From NCBI RefSeq assembly GCF_018531195.1, contig NZ_JAHDYS010000002.1, forward strand, positions 124,001-188,000: a stretch of 64,000 nt of DNA, in the 5' to 3' direction. Below the pieces are notes generated by a model. It worked only from the letters and a program-made list of their open reading frames with translations. It was not told the DNA's origin and did no database searches. The stretch's first letter is position 1; the number at the start of each line of letters is the position of its first letter. The position numbers were made by a program, and so were the translations under genes. This DNA is from Pelotalea chapellei. GTDB taxonomy: Bacteria; Desulfobacterota; Desulfuromonadia; Geobacterales; Pseudopelobacteraceae. Positions 27,669 through 36,535 of the stretch are shown here, in pieces.

Positions 27669-29232
27669 AACTTTCCTCCATCCTCAAGTCATATCCTTCT
27701 GCCATGGCTTGACGGGCAGTTTCAATACTGTCCAGCATCAACCGCCGGATAAAAGGGTGACGCACTTCAGGCAGAAAGCCCCCTACGAGACTCAAAGCAC
27801 AGGCGAGGGTATGCTGCACCTGTGTTTCATCACTCTTGACCTGTTGCATATAATCTGCAATCAGGAGCAGACGTTTGATTATCTCTGCCCGGCGCGGGAT
27901 GATCAGTTCCTTGCAGAAACGTGCCAGCTCAACTTCAAGCTCCTGTTCGGGAATGATCCCATCCCTGTTTTTTTTCTCCAGCGCTTCAAGGCGATCTACA
28001 GCGTCATAAACGGCCGGCTCCGAAAGTAGCCATCCTTCAAGGCTGGTACAGTCCAGCAGTTCGTTACTTGTAGTCACATAACCCGGAATGCGTGCGACGA
28101 TACCGTCCAGATGAGACATGCTGAAGCGCGGTACATACGGCTCCGGCCGCAGTGAGTCGGGGCTGAACAGGCGCATATCCACATAAAAATCCGGCGGCAG
28201 GTAGTAGCCCTTTTCACGACTGTGATAAAGTGCATCCTTAAGCACTGCCACAGCATAACTAGGCTCGACAGGTTCCAGCAGTTCCCCGGCAGCCACCTCC
28301 CGCAGCACCGCCGCAAACTCGCGCTCGTCCTTGATGCGGTAGCTGAGGGCATTGATAACCCCGTCCGACTCTCCCACCAGCAAGAGTAGAGCCGCCAGAG
28401 AAGAATCTTCAAGGCTCCAGGAAAAGAGGAGCGAACGCGCACCATAGATATCCAGAGGACCTGCCTGCACCTGATGAAAAGGAAGCGGCACCGGGAAAGT
28501 GTGAGGCAGTTCGTTTGGTTCACGAATCCCCATGAAAGAGAGCCGTCGAATACTGCGTCTGATCAGGTCAACAATCTCTCCCTCATGACGCTGTTCCGCC
28601 CTGGTAAGAACACCCAGGGAAAATCCGCTTTTTACTTTGCCCAAGGTTATGATTGCCTCGCGAACAACCTCGGGTTGCTCAAAAGAGAGCAGGATCTCCA
28701 GCAAGGCAACGGCATCAGGTGTGCCTTCTTCTGAGAGACAGTGAATCATCCGCTCCCGGATTTCATCAGCTGCATCCAGAAACATGTCCATGAACCGCAC
28801 CAGGCCACGTTCGCCATCTTTGAGGCACTCCTTGATAAAAGCATCAATGGAGGCCGCCCCGTAACCGACCAGGCCTGCAAAAGGAGGAGCTGTGACATCA
28901 ATACCATAATCCTGCAACGCATCCAGAAGCGCCATGCGTCCCTCCTCTTCCAGATCGGTCCTTCTAAGGGTGATCTGTACGAGTTGGTCGAGCCAGGAGG
29001 AATCGTCAAAGAAATCCAGCATGCAGGCGTAGCGGTATATGGCAGTACCGTTTTTCTCATGCCATAACTTACGCACAAGCGGGCTCAATGCCCGACGGCC
29101 AGATTTCTGCAAGCGCTTGCCGATCCGTTCCATCTGGTCAGTGGTCAAGTCTTCACGCTTGAGAAAATCCAGCAGGCGGATGATCCGTCGCCGCTCACGC
29201 AAGGTTTTGTCGATTTTAAAGGGTCTGGTCAT
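27655..29232 (-). CDS. HEAT-repeat-like conserved protein between gyrA and gpsA
   Basis: 525 aa, soluble, without a signal peptide. The first 230 residues are helical pairs of HEAT or Armadillo type. Examples are the IRLLDFLKREDLTTDQMERI, EEGRMALLDALQDYGIDV and PEVVREAIITLGKVKSGFSL stretches. The second half is less regular and contains LPPDFYVDMRLFSPDSL. It has no catalytic motif I can recognise. The gene sits between gyrA and gpsA, as in Geobacter, with short gaps or overlap, so it is likely co-transcribed. A scaffold role is only an inference. The ribosome site is weak. Confidence 0.8.
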   Translation of the reverse strand: MTRPFKIDKTLRERRRIIRLLDFLKREDLTTDQMERIGKRLQKSGRRALSPLVRKLWHEKNGTAIYRYACMLDFFDDSSWLDQLVQITLRRTDLEEEGRMALLDALQDYGIDVTAPPFAGLVGYGAASIDAFIKECLKDGERGLVRFMDMFLDAADEIRERMIHCLSEEGTPDAVALLEILLSFEQPEVVREAIITLGKVKSGFSLGVLTRAEQRHEGEIVDLIRRSIRRLSFMGIREPNELPHTFPVPLPFHQVQAGPLDIYGARSLLFSWSLEDSSLAALLLLVGESDGVINALSYRIKDEREFAAVLREVAAGELLEPVEPSYAVAVLKDALYHSREKGYYLPPDFYVDMRLFSPDSLRPEPYVPRFSMSHLDGIVARIPGYVTTSNELLDCTSLEGWLLSEPAVYDAVDRLEALEKKNRDGIIPEQELEVELARFCKELIIPRRAEIIKRLLLIADYMQQVKSDETQVQHTLACALSLVGGFLPEVRHPFIRRLMLDSIETARQAMAEGYDLRMEESFDEE

Positions 29233-29247
29233 ATGGAAATCAGGGTG

Positions 29248-29270
29248 AGGTTAAGGTTAAGGTTAAGGTT
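29248..29270. repeat. Short GGTTAA tandem repeat
   Basis: A little over three copies of the hexamer GGTTAA lie in the 67-base gap between gyrA and the HEAT gene. The complementary motif CCTTAA/ACCTTAA recurs at 29286-29302, so the region could also fold as a hairpin after gyrA. Confidence 0.75.
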
Positions 29271-29299
29271 GAAATTCTCCTAGTCCTTAAACCTGAACC

Positions 29300-31834
29300 T
29301 TAATCTACAATTTCATCCCCTTCTTCGTCTTCTTCCTTCTCCGCCAGACGTGCGACGGCCACAACTTTTTCCTTCTCTTCGGTGGTGATCAGGCGTACCC
29401 CCTGGGTGTTTCTTCCGATCACCGAGAAACCGGAGACCGGTACGCGCAGGATCTTGCCGTTGTCGGTAATCACCATCAGATCGTTATCATCGGCGACCTG
29501 CATGACATTGACAACACTGCCGTTGCGCTCGGTTGTCTTGATGGTGATGATACCTTTGCCCCCCCGGCTCTGGTCCCGATATTCATCGAGATCGGTCCGC
29601 TTACCGTAGCCGTTTTCACAAACAGTGAAGATAGTCGAGCCAACAGCGGCGTTATCAACAATCTCCATGCCGATCACTTCGTCTTTGGGCGAAAGCATCA
29701 TACCCCGCACACCGCGAGTAACACGCCCCATGGGGCGTGCATCATCCTCGTTGAAACGGATCGCCTTGCCTTCACGGGAGGCCAAGAAAACGTCCTTGGA
29801 CCCATCGGTCAGGGCCACGGAAATCAGCTTGTCTCCATCATCAAGTTTGACGGCAATAATGCCGCCACTACGCACATTGGAGTACTCGACCAGCGGCGTT
29901 TTCTTGACTACACCATTCCTGGTGGCCATGAAGAGATAGGTGTTTTCGGTGAATTCCTTAACCGGCAAAATGGTGGTGATTTTTTCGTCCATGGCCACAT
30001 TGACCAGGTTGACCACAGCCTTGCCTTTAGTGGTGCGGCTTCCTTCGGGAATCTCGTATACTTTGAGCCAGTACATGCGACCGGCGTCGGTAAAGCAGAG
30101 CAGGTAATCCTTGGTCGAAGCAATGAAGAGCTGTTCGACAAAATCTTCATCCCGCGTCTTCATACCGGTTTTGCCCTTGCCCCCCCGTCTCTGAGAGCGA
30201 TAAAGATCCACTGCGCTACGCTTGATATAGCCGGTGTGGGAGATTGTTACCACCATCTCCTCGTCCTCAATGGTGTCTTCCAGAGAAATGTCAGCGGTCT
30301 TGTCCACGATCTCCGAGCGGCGCTTGTCGCCAAATTTGTCACGGATTTCGGTCAACTCGGTGACAATGATCTTGAGGATCTCAGTATCTGAAGCCAGAAT
30401 TTCACGCAAACGAGCGATGAATTTGAGCACTTCCTCATATTCAGCGATAATTTTATCCCGCTCCAGACCGGTCAAACGCTGCAAACGCATTTCAAGAATA
30501 GCCTGGGCCTGAATTTCCGACAGCTGCACTGCACCCTCATAACCTGCGGGCACCGGCAGCTGCAGTCGCTGAAGATAATCGGCATCGGCAAAGCGGCCTT
30601 CCATCAGCCCCTGCTTGGCCTCAGGCGGAGTCTTGGACTCCCGGATCAGCTCGATGACTGCATCGAGCCAGTCCAGGGCGATCTTGAGACCTTCCAGGAT
30701 ATGGGCACGTGCCAGGGCTTTTTTCAGCTCGAAGTTGGTTCGCCGTGTAACCACTTCGCAACGATGCTCGACGAAGCAGTCCATCATCTGGCGCAGGGAC
30801 AATACCCTGGGACGATTATGCACAATAGCCAGCATGATGATACCGAAGGAGGTCTGCAGCTGGGTCTGCTTGTAGAGCTGATTAAGCAGAACCTCGGCGT
30901 TCTCGTCCCGCTTGACCTCGATTACGATCCGCATTCCTTCGCGGTCGGATTCATCACGGATTTCAGTGATACCCTCGACCTTCCTCTCTTTGACCAGCTC
31001 CGCAATTTTCTCGATCAGACGGGCCTTATTGACCTGGTAAGGGAGTTCGGTGATTATGATTGACTGACGCTCGGATTTCTTGGCCACTTCCACATGGGCC
31101 TTGGCCCTGATCTGAATGATGCCGCGACCGGTGGCATAGGCATCCCTGATTCCCTGACGACCGTAAATGGTTGCGCCTGTAGGAAAATCCGGGCCCGGAA
31201 CTTTTTCCAGTAATTCCTCATAGGTGATATCCGGGTTGTTGATGACAGCGATGATACCGTCAATGACCTCGCCCAGGTTGTGGGGCGGGATGTTGGTGGC
31301 CATGCCGACTGCGATACCGGTGGAACCGTTAACCAGCAGGTTGGGGAACTTGGAGGGCAAAACGGTCGGTTCAAGAAACTCGTCATTGTAGTTGGGAGTC
31401 ATGTTGACGGTTTCTTTATCCAGATCAGCCAGCAGTTCGTTGGAGAGCTGGCGCAGACGGATCTCGGTATAACGCATGGCAGCCGGAGAGTCGCCATCCA
31501 CGGAGCCGAAGTTTCCCTGACCATCAACCAGCATGTAACGCAGCGAGAAGTCCTGGGCCATACGCACAATAGTGTCGTAGGCAGCGGTATCGCCGTGCGG
31601 ATGGTATTTACCGATAACATCACCGACTACACGGGCCGATTTTTTGTACGGTTTGTTGTAGTCATTGCCCATGTCATACATGGCGTACAGGCAGCGTCTA
31701 TGAACCGGCTTGAGACCATCGCGCACGTCCGGCAGAGCTCGGCCGATAATAACCGACATGGCGTAATCCATGTAGGAGCGTTTCATTTCGTCTTCAATGT
31801 TGACGGATATCTTGTTACTGGGGTTGGTAAGCAT
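29300..31834 (-). CDS. gyrA: DNA gyrase subunit A
   Basis: 844 aa. The breakage-reunion domain holds the catalytic Tyr in [10 protein letters not shown]. The quinolone-determining region reads [15 protein letters not shown], with Thr where E. coli has Ser83. The GyrA box is [10 protein letters not shown], and a beta-pinwheel C-terminal domain of about six repeats follows ([15 protein letters not shown] and similar). The tail is acidic ([12 protein letters not shown]). With GyrB it introduces negative supercoils. The ATG has AGAGGGA upstream. Its usual neighbour gyrB is not upstream here; instead there is a long non-coding stretch and accessory genes. Confidence 0.97.
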   Translation of the reverse strand: MLTNPSNKISVNIEDEMKRSYMDYAMSVIIGRALPDVRDGLKPVHRRCLYAMYDMGNDYNKPYKKSARVVGDVIGKYHPHGDTAAYDTIVRMAQDFSLRYMLVDGQGNFGSVDGDSPAAMRYTEIRLRQLSNELLADLDKETVNMTPNYNDEFLEPTVLPSKFPNLLVNGSTGIAVGMATNIPPHNLGEVIDGIIAVINNPDITYEELLEKVPGPDFPTGATIYGRQGIRDAYATGRGIIQIRAKAHVEVAKKSERQSIIITELPYQVNKARLIEKIAELVKERKVEGITEIRDESDREGMRIVIEVKRDENAEVLLNQLYKQTQLQTSFGIIMLAIVHNRPRVLSLRQMMDCFVEHRCEVVTRRTNFELKKALARAHILEGLKIALDWLDAVIELIRESKTPPEAKQGLMEGRFADADYLQRLQLPVPAGYEGAVQLSEIQAQAILEMRLQRLTGLERDKIIAEYEEVLKFIARLREILASDTEILKIIVTELTEIRDKFGDKRRSEIVDKTADISLEDTIEDEEMVVTISHTGYIKRSAVDLYRSQRRGGKGKTGMKTRDEDFVEQLFIASTKDYLLCFTDAGRMYWLKVYEIPEGSRTTKGKAVVNLVNVAMDEKITTILPVKEFTENTYLFMATRNGVVKKTPLVEYSNVRSGGIIAVKLDDGDKLISVALTDGSKDVFLASREGKAIRFNEDDARPMGRVTRGVRGMMLSPKDEVIGMEIVDNAAVGSTIFTVCENGYGKRTDLDEYRDQSRGGKGIITIKTTERNGSVVNVMQVADDNDLMVITDNGKILRVPVSGFSVIGRNTQGVRLITTEEKEKVVAVARLAEKEEDEEGDEIVD

Positions 31835-32278
31835 TGATCCCTCTTATATCAACTGATAATGATTGGATTGACTGGTGATGAGCTGTTGTCTCACGTCGAC
31901 GGCTAGCACAACAACAACCAACAACAACATGTAGGACGCCTCGATTATGCTTTTTTCTTCTGACACATTTTCAATATCTTATGAGCACGTGTTCCCCCAT
32001 TTAATGCATTAAAATGACCCGATTACTGCAAAATTCCTGCAGAATGGCCCTTATTAGTGCATTAATTCTACTGACTAAAAATTAGGAGGCCGACCTGGGA
32101 TATCTCAGAAGGGAATTATCCTGGACAAATAGGAGCGGATATTATCATGAATTGTCAGCCAAGAGAATAGTTAATAATAACTGTCCCCCTCCCCCTGGGG
32201 GACCATCTAACTGGCTTGGAGGTTAAAATCAAAGTTACTGACGATCAAGGGGGAAAGATGTGGCTCAATAGGCCATTT
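31835..32278. other. Non-coding region upstream of gyrA with two near-identical palindromes
   Basis: No convincing gene is seen. It should hold the gyrA promoter. Two 12-base palindromes, TTAATGCATTAA (32001-32012) and TTAGTGCATTAA (32054-32065), lie 53 bases apart and differ at one position. A 7-bp hairpin of GTCCCCC and GGGGGAC lies at 32183-32203. A short frame at 32216-32443 is explained by the decayed gene described separately. Confidence 0.6.
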
Positions 32279-32301
32279 CACACGACAGATTTTGTCGTGT
32301 G
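32279..32301. promoter_or_regulatory. Perfect inverted repeat, putative WYL-regulator operator 1
   Basis: CACACGACA and TGTCGTGTG are perfect 9-base arms around the spacer GATTT. The core CGACA-N5-TGTCG also occurs in the WYL/DUF2779 divergent promoter (36494-36510) and imperfectly at 32986-33006. It lies 43 bases upstream of the decayed gene copy at 32345. Confidence 0.6.
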
Positions 32302-32344
32302 CCCATGCAATATTAGATCTTGCAGTAGTTCAAGAAGATCCACA

Positions 32345-32515
32345 ATGACACGAACAGCAACCAAAACGGCAAGCATTCTTTCCACTCCGAATGATGAAAA
32401 CTATAGTCTGAATTCCAACAATGAACGCACTCTTATACCCTAATCTTCTATTCGTTGTTGCCTACCGCACGATACCAATTAGACTGGAGCACCATCCCCA
32501 TATCCCAAAAATATT
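32345..32515 (+). pseudogene. Decayed partial copy of the 114-aa gene at 33050
   Basis: The first 60 bases match the start of the gene at 33050 at about four positions in five (ATGxCACGxACAGCAxCC, CATTCTTTCCA, ATGATGAAAA). After an internal deletion of roughly 110 bases the match resumes with AATGAACGCACTCTTATACC. It then runs through smaller deletions (TTCTA-TCGTTGTTGC, TACCGCA...GATACCA, ATATCCCAAAAA). The reading frame ends early with TAA at 32441. The upstream inverted repeat also parallels that of the intact gene, so promoter and gene were duplicated together and this copy degenerated. Confidence 0.75.
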
Positions 32516-32538
32516 CAACATAAGGATAAGGAGAGAAG

Positions 32539-32976
32539 ATGATTGAAAAGGCTTATGACATAATTCCGGCCACAATTGACGTGCAGGCCAAACTAGTAAT
32601 CCCGTCAAAGATTTTAAACACTTTAATAAATAGCAAGAGACCTAAGCAACTTATATTGACAAGATATATTATGCCGATGCAGGGATATGATTCTAAAGTC
32701 AGGTGTATTCGGTTATTTTTACCACATAAATATAGAAAATTTGAACATGACATCAAAGCATCGAGTAGCCTTACCGAAGAACAAATGGCTGCCATGACAA
32801 GGAGTATATTTCATTCAGCCACCAGGCACCATGTGAGCCACACCGGTGAGATTAAAATCCAATTACATTTAAGTGCTTATGCAAATCTCTCTGGTGACGT
32901 GTGGTTTATAAGGGATGAAAGGGGCATATACCTAGTGAGCCGCCCAGAACCTTCACTTATAACTGAATTGACATAA
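32539..32976 (+). CDS. Divergent MraZ-like protein (two AbrB-type halves)
   Basis: 145 aa, the typical MraZ length. The order of elements matches MraZ. DVQAKLVIPSKI is in the place of DxKGRLxxP, and a CIRLFLPHKYRKFEHDI stretch corresponds to the first-domain end. A helical linker follows (LTEEQMAAMTRSIFHSATRH), then a second half (GEIKIQLHLSAYANLSGDVW) in the place of GRIxxPxxLRxYAGL. The Arg residues of the canonical motifs are replaced. MraZ is normally the first gene of the division/cell-wall cluster and binds DNA as a ring. Here it is in accessory DNA. AAGGAGAG precedes the ATG. This is my own motif-by-motif comparison, not a search result. Confidence 0.6.
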   Translation: MIEKAYDIIPATIDVQAKLVIPSKILNTLINSKRPKQLILTRYIMPMQGYDSKVRCIRLFLPHKYRKFEHDIKASSSLTEEQMAAMTRSIFHSATRHHVSHTGEIKIQLHLSAYANLSGDVWFIRDERGIYLVSRPEPSLITELT

Positions 32977-32985
32977 TTTATCTTT

Positions 32986-33006
32986 GCGCGTCAAAATCTG
33001 TCGTGC
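32986..33006. promoter_or_regulatory. Imperfect inverted repeat, putative operator 2
   Basis: GCGCGTCA and TGTCGTGC match at six of eight positions as inverted arms, with the 5-base spacer AAATC. The right arm carries the same TGTCG core as the repeats at 32279 and 36494. It lies 43 bases before ATG 33050, the same distance as operator 1 from the decayed copy. Confidence 0.5.
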
Positions 33007-33049
33007 ATTTGTGCCATACTGGGTCAACAATAACTCTAGGAGGCCCAGA

Positions 33050-33394
33050 ATGCCACGCACAGCAGCCGAAACGGCAAACATTCTTTCCAATTTGTATGAT
33101 GAAAATTTTGCCAATGGATCTTTTGAACCCTTCCGTATCTCTTGGCCACAACTCCGCTCAATATCCGCAGTTACTCGACTTGACGACTATTTTTTGAAAA
33201 ATATCGCAAGAGAACTTTCCGGCAATGAACGCACTCTTATACCCTTTGATGATTTTCTACTCGTTGTTGCGGAAGATGATTTATCTCACTACCGCAAGGT
33301 ACCAGGTAGACTACTGGAACAGTACCTTCCTGATATCCAAAAAGCGTTCCTACAAAACGAGGACGTTCCTGCAGACGAAGTTGAAGACGAATAA
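33050..33394 (+). CDS. 114-aa protein of unknown function, first gene of a two-gene unit
   Basis: I do not recognise the family. The protein is soluble. It has a helical N-terminus (RTAAETANILSNLYDENFA), a mixed central part (FRISWPQLRSISAVTRLDDYF) that could be a small winged-helix fold, and an acidic C-terminal tail (NEDVPADEVEDE). A longer frame begins at 32984, but ATG 33050 has a CTAGGAGG ribosome site. A decayed copy lies at 32345. It is preceded by a putative operator and followed after 29 bases by the 310-aa gene, so the two are probably co-transcribed. Confidence 0.75.
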   Translation: MPRTAAETANILSNLYDENFANGSFEPFRISWPQLRSISAVTRLDDYFLKNIARELSGNERTLIPFDDFLLVVAEDDLSHYRKVPGRLLEQYLPDIQKAFLQNEDVPADEVEDE

Positions 33395-33423
33395 CCGATT
33401 TACTTTCGTTTATAGGAGACGAT

Positions 33424-34356
33424 ATGTGTGGTTATTGTGTGGAAAGATCCGCTCTTGATATCTTGAATAAAGATATTCGAGGAAATCTGAGTAAGGATGA
33501 TCTCGGTTATAGCTTGGGTCGTTATTTCTACCTCCGGGAAACACCCAACTTTATTTCAGCCTTGGATAGACTGAGGCGATCTCTGGCACAAAAAAAACAG
33601 ATATTGTTTCCTGAAGTCCCCCCAATAGTTGTGCTCTATCGAGGCTTGGAAGTCCTTCTTCAACAAGGCTTCGAATCTCCGCTATACCAGCAACTGCTCA
33701 AAAGGCCACTTTACAGAGATGCAATTGTTGCCGCCTGCTCCGATCAACAACGCAAGGCCTTTGATTTGGCAACAAATGGCCTTGCAATTAAACACCTAGG
33801 ATTGCTGTATGATGCGGAAACATATTTTTGGGGAGAGCGGAGTACGCAACTGAGAGTTCTTGCTCAAGTGTTGCCATCGTGCAGAAATCTTATAAAGCAT
33901 TACATCAGCTGGTGGCTTGAGGGAAAACTACAAAATAAAAATGACTTAAGCAAAGGCAGTGACGCTGAAGCGTACCATCGTTTTGACCTCCTAAGCCGAG
34001 CCCTTTATTTTAGCGTACTTATGGTTGGAAGTTGTTTAGGTGGGAAAAAGATGCTTTTAGCCATTGCACAAACATCCCCGGCAGAGACCCCTGCTATTGA
34101 AGGCAAAGACCTCTGGTTGCAACGCGTCGCCGCCCTTAAACTATATGACTTGGAAGGATTCAATTCATATTGCAAGCATGTCACAAATCTTCGCGCTACC
34201 CACTATTATTACATAAACCAGATGCGCAGTTTTTCTATGGAGCAGAAGCAGTTTTTGCAGGATGAGGTTAGACGCCTTCCTGACGCCGACAGTACGGATG
34301 ATTTCATCCGTATGTCGAGTTGGCTACGAGAGGAGTTGGATGGTGAAGAAAAATAG
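33424..34356 (+). CDS. 310-aa protein of unknown function
   Basis: I do not recognise the family. The sequence is mainly helical and soluble. It starts with MCGYCVERSALDILNKDIRG, a Cys-x-x-Cys pair close to the N-terminus. It is rich in aromatic residues (YYYINQMRSFS, HYISWWLEG) and ends with an acidic tail. No nuclease, ATPase or membrane motif is visible. AGGAGACG precedes the ATG. It follows the 114-aa gene by 29 bases and is convergent with the 170-aa gene at 34425. Given the defence-like neighbours it may be an effector or effector partner, but nothing in the sequence proves this. Confidence 0.75.
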   Translation: MCGYCVERSALDILNKDIRGNLSKDDLGYSLGRYFYLRETPNFISALDRLRRSLAQKKQILFPEVPPIVVLYRGLEVLLQQGFESPLYQQLLKRPLYRDAIVAACSDQQRKAFDLATNGLAIKHLGLLYDAETYFWGERSTQLRVLAQVLPSCRNLIKHYISWWLEGKLQNKNDLSKGSDAEAYHRFDLLSRALYFSVLMVGSCLGGKKMLLAIAQTSPAETPAIEGKDLWLQRVAALKLYDLEGFNSYCKHVTNLRATHYYYINQMRSFSMEQKQFLQDEVRRLPDADSTDDFIRMSSWLREELDGEEK

Positions 34357-34424
34357 AAGACGCTGTAGATTGAAGCGTAAATGCCATAGTAACTTTTTTC
34401 TAGAATCTGATATTGCATACACAG

Positions 34425-34937
34425 CTAGCATTTAGGATTAGTGGCACGCTCTACAATGGTAAAGCACCATATAAACGGAAGCGACATAGCATATTGAACT
34501 TTTATGAAACTATATAATGCTGCTAGCTCCTCCAGCGAAAGATTGTGCGCCTTGAGATCGATCAGCTGATGATCGTCGCATTTTCCAGTCAACTCCCTAA
34601 TCAGAGAATCAAGTTGTTCACGAAATATCAAAATGCGATATGTGCTCGGCTGGCACCATACCTCCAAATTCAAGAGGTTGTGATCGAACATTATTGACGG
34701 GAAACCCGCTCTTCTTCGGCAATATTCGTCTACGATATCGTGCACGGATTGGCATCTTGTCCCCGCCCAGATCACCAATGTTGCTTCCGTATGGGTGGAT
34801 GGGCGGATCTTCTGGAAGGCATACTCCAGGTTTTCTTGCTGAACATCATCGCGAGTGCAGCCATGCATTCGGTCCTGTTCACTAAGCGCTCTTTCTGCTC
34901 TGATCAGAAAGGTATGATCTTTATATAAAGACACCAT
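34425..34937 (-). CDS. 170-aa protein of unknown function coupled to the DUF2779 gene
   Basis: No family is recognised. The mix of predicted strands (ATLVIWAGTRCQSVHDIV, YRILIFREQLDSLIREL) and helices suggests a compact alpha/beta protein. Its ATG follows the TGA of the DUF2779 gene with no gap, so it should be translated by re-initiation. The tight coupling suggests a shared function or complex with the DUF2779 protein. It is convergent with the 310-aa gene. Confidence 0.7.
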   Translation of the reverse strand: MVSLYKDHTFLIRAERALSEQDRMHGCTRDDVQQENLEYAFQKIRPSTHTEATLVIWAGTRCQSVHDIVDEYCRRRAGFPSIMFDHNLLNLEVWCQPSTYRILIFREQLDSLIRELTGKCDDHQLIDLKAHNLSLEELAALYSFIKVQYAMSLPFIWCFTIVERATNPKC

Positions 34938-36428
34938 TCATTTACACTTTTTTGGAGGAGCAGCCTTCTTCACTATCACCTCCAACAACTTAACCATCGC
35001 CAACGTATCTTGTTTGCAATATTCCAGCAGGTTCTTCCGCACTTGTGCCAACTCTCTCGGTTTATCATAGAGATAACACATCTGATGGTAGGCCTCCATT
35101 GCTGCCAAACCATTTCCGATTTTCAATTCATCATAGGACATTCCATTCACAAAAGCCGGCAGGACCGCCTTGATTGAATGTGAGCCTTTTTGCTTCCATG
35201 AGTAGAGATGGCGAGCCTGGAAAGGATCGATAAGATCCTTCATATTGTCGATGATTGAGTGAAGCCGTTTTTTCTTTTTAGGGAAATGATCGGCTAGCTC
35301 TTTGAGTCGGTTTGATTCAAATGATTTCCAATATGCCAGAACACAAGCCCCATCAGGGATGTCTTCAAGAAGTCTCTGAACAATTCCCTTCCTGGGGTCA
35401 AGGTTGGGCTGGGCCAGATATTCGGAATGGTATAGCTTACCACCAGCTCGTTTCTGCCAGTGTAGTGAATACTGAAACGGTACATCCTGGAAGGGGCGCA
35501 GACCGTCATACTTGGGAATTGATGCCTCAAAGGTCTCGAAATCCAGGAAATACAGCGGATAACTGAGACTATCTAGAAATTCCCTCAGTTTTTTTTTGTT
35601 CACGATCGTTTTCTTGCACAGTGCGGCCTGAGACTGCTGGAGTTGCTTCCCTTTGAGCAAATCCTGAGGTATGTCTTTCAGCTTTTCAATCCCTTGTCGG
35701 TAGAGATCAAATGCATCAACTCCCTTTCCTGCCAAGTCGAATACCGAGTCTTCTGGAATTTTATTCCAACAATGGCCGTCGAAATCGCAGTTGTAAGGTT
35801 TGCTGCACCAGGGGCCGATAGAAATGTCAGGCTCCTTTCCTTTCAACATCCGTTTCTGTCGGGCAATCTCTTTCTTAACATCCGCCTGTCGTTCCAGCAC
35901 CTCGACCGTCACATTCTGCCGAGTAAAAAGTTCGTTGTGATCGAGGGCGCCATTGCGGCAATAGCTGGTGTTAAGATGAACAACATAGGCTTTGGTGAGG
36001 GTTAGCCCAGAACCGTTAATAACGTAGTACTGCACTGCTGCATCATCAAGATAATGATCCTTTAGCTTGCTGCTCCCCTTCACCTCATACATTTCCCAGC
36101 CGCCTCGTACTTTGCGCAAGATGTCGGCTTTGACAAAGATACCGTTGTGCGTAAATGCCGCTTCGTAGATGACCTTTGCTGTGGCTAGTGCAGCTTGGGT
36201 TTGCTGAACCTGTTGATCGTAGGAGAATCCCCCGAAAGGAATTAATACTCCTTTAGGGAAAATATCTCGTGCAAGTTCTCCAACCTCATGTCCCTGAGTA
36301 AACGCCTGTTCCGCCGCCTCTGATACCTCAAGCAGCTCCGGCTTGTAAGTGTAAAGCCAAAGTGATTTGTGACACTGACGCCCCTTCATGTAACGGGACT
36401 TGCTAAGTTGGTAGAGTTGTTTGGGCAT
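34938..36428 (-). CDS. DUF2779 domain protein (putative nuclease)
   Basis: 496 aa. The N-terminus LYQLSKSRYMKGRQCHKSLWL is Cas4/PD-(D/E)XK-like. Further along, VKADILRKVRGGWEMYEVKGSS provides the D...ExK acidic/lysine pair. CSKPYNCDFDGHCW is a cysteine cluster that could bind a metal or Fe-S cluster. The C-terminal half starts with PLYFLDFETFEASIP, the DxE motif of a DEDD exonuclease fold, and carries CKQDTLAMVKLLEVI with a late Asp. Start ATG 36428 has AAGGAAGG upstream. It is transcribed divergently from the WYL regulator across a palindrome. DUF2779 proteins are uncharacterised; nuclease activity is inferred. Confidence 0.8.
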   Translation of the reverse strand: MPKQLYQLSKSRYMKGRQCHKSLWLYTYKPELLEVSEAAEQAFTQGHEVGELARDIFPKGVLIPFGGFSYDQQVQQTQAALATAKVIYEAAFTHNGIFVKADILRKVRGGWEMYEVKGSSKLKDHYLDDAAVQYYVINGSGLTLTKAYVVHLNTSYCRNGALDHNELFTRQNVTVEVLERQADVKKEIARQKRMLKGKEPDISIGPWCSKPYNCDFDGHCWNKIPEDSVFDLAGKGVDAFDLYRQGIEKLKDIPQDLLKGKQLQQSQAALCKKTIVNKKKLREFLDSLSYPLYFLDFETFEASIPKYDGLRPFQDVPFQYSLHWQKRAGGKLYHSEYLAQPNLDPRKGIVQRLLEDIPDGACVLAYWKSFESNRLKELADHFPKKKKRLHSIIDNMKDLIDPFQARHLYSWKQKGSHSIKAVLPAFVNGMSYDELKIGNGLAAMEAYHQMCYLYDKPRELAQVRKNLLEYCKQDTLAMVKLLEVIVKKAAPPKKCK

Positions 36429-36493
36429 AGCGCCTTCCTTCACGACATTGAATCTTGCATATTCAATTATGTTGTGTATCCTACCCCACAAGG

Positions 36494-36510
36494 GCGACAA
36501 TTTATGTCGC
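36494..36510. promoter_or_regulatory. Palindrome in the WYL/DUF2779 divergent promoter, putative operator 3
   Basis: GCGACA and TGTCGC are perfect arms around the spacer ATTTA. The site sits between the divergent DUF2779 and WYL genes, where an autoregulating repressor would bind. WYL regulators of phage-defence loci (BrxR, CapW) are known to act on such repeats. Confidence 0.65.
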
Positions 36511-36535
36511 GTTATTTCTGTATAGGAATATGAAA

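Noticed and set aside
28741-31837. Several long frames antisense to gyrA and the HEAT gene
   Set aside because: They follow the codon pattern of the opposite strand, lack ribosome sites and show no family motifs.
32216-32443. 75-aa frame as a gene
   Set aside because: It runs through the putative operator and into the decayed copy of the 114-aa gene. Its start has no good ribosome site.
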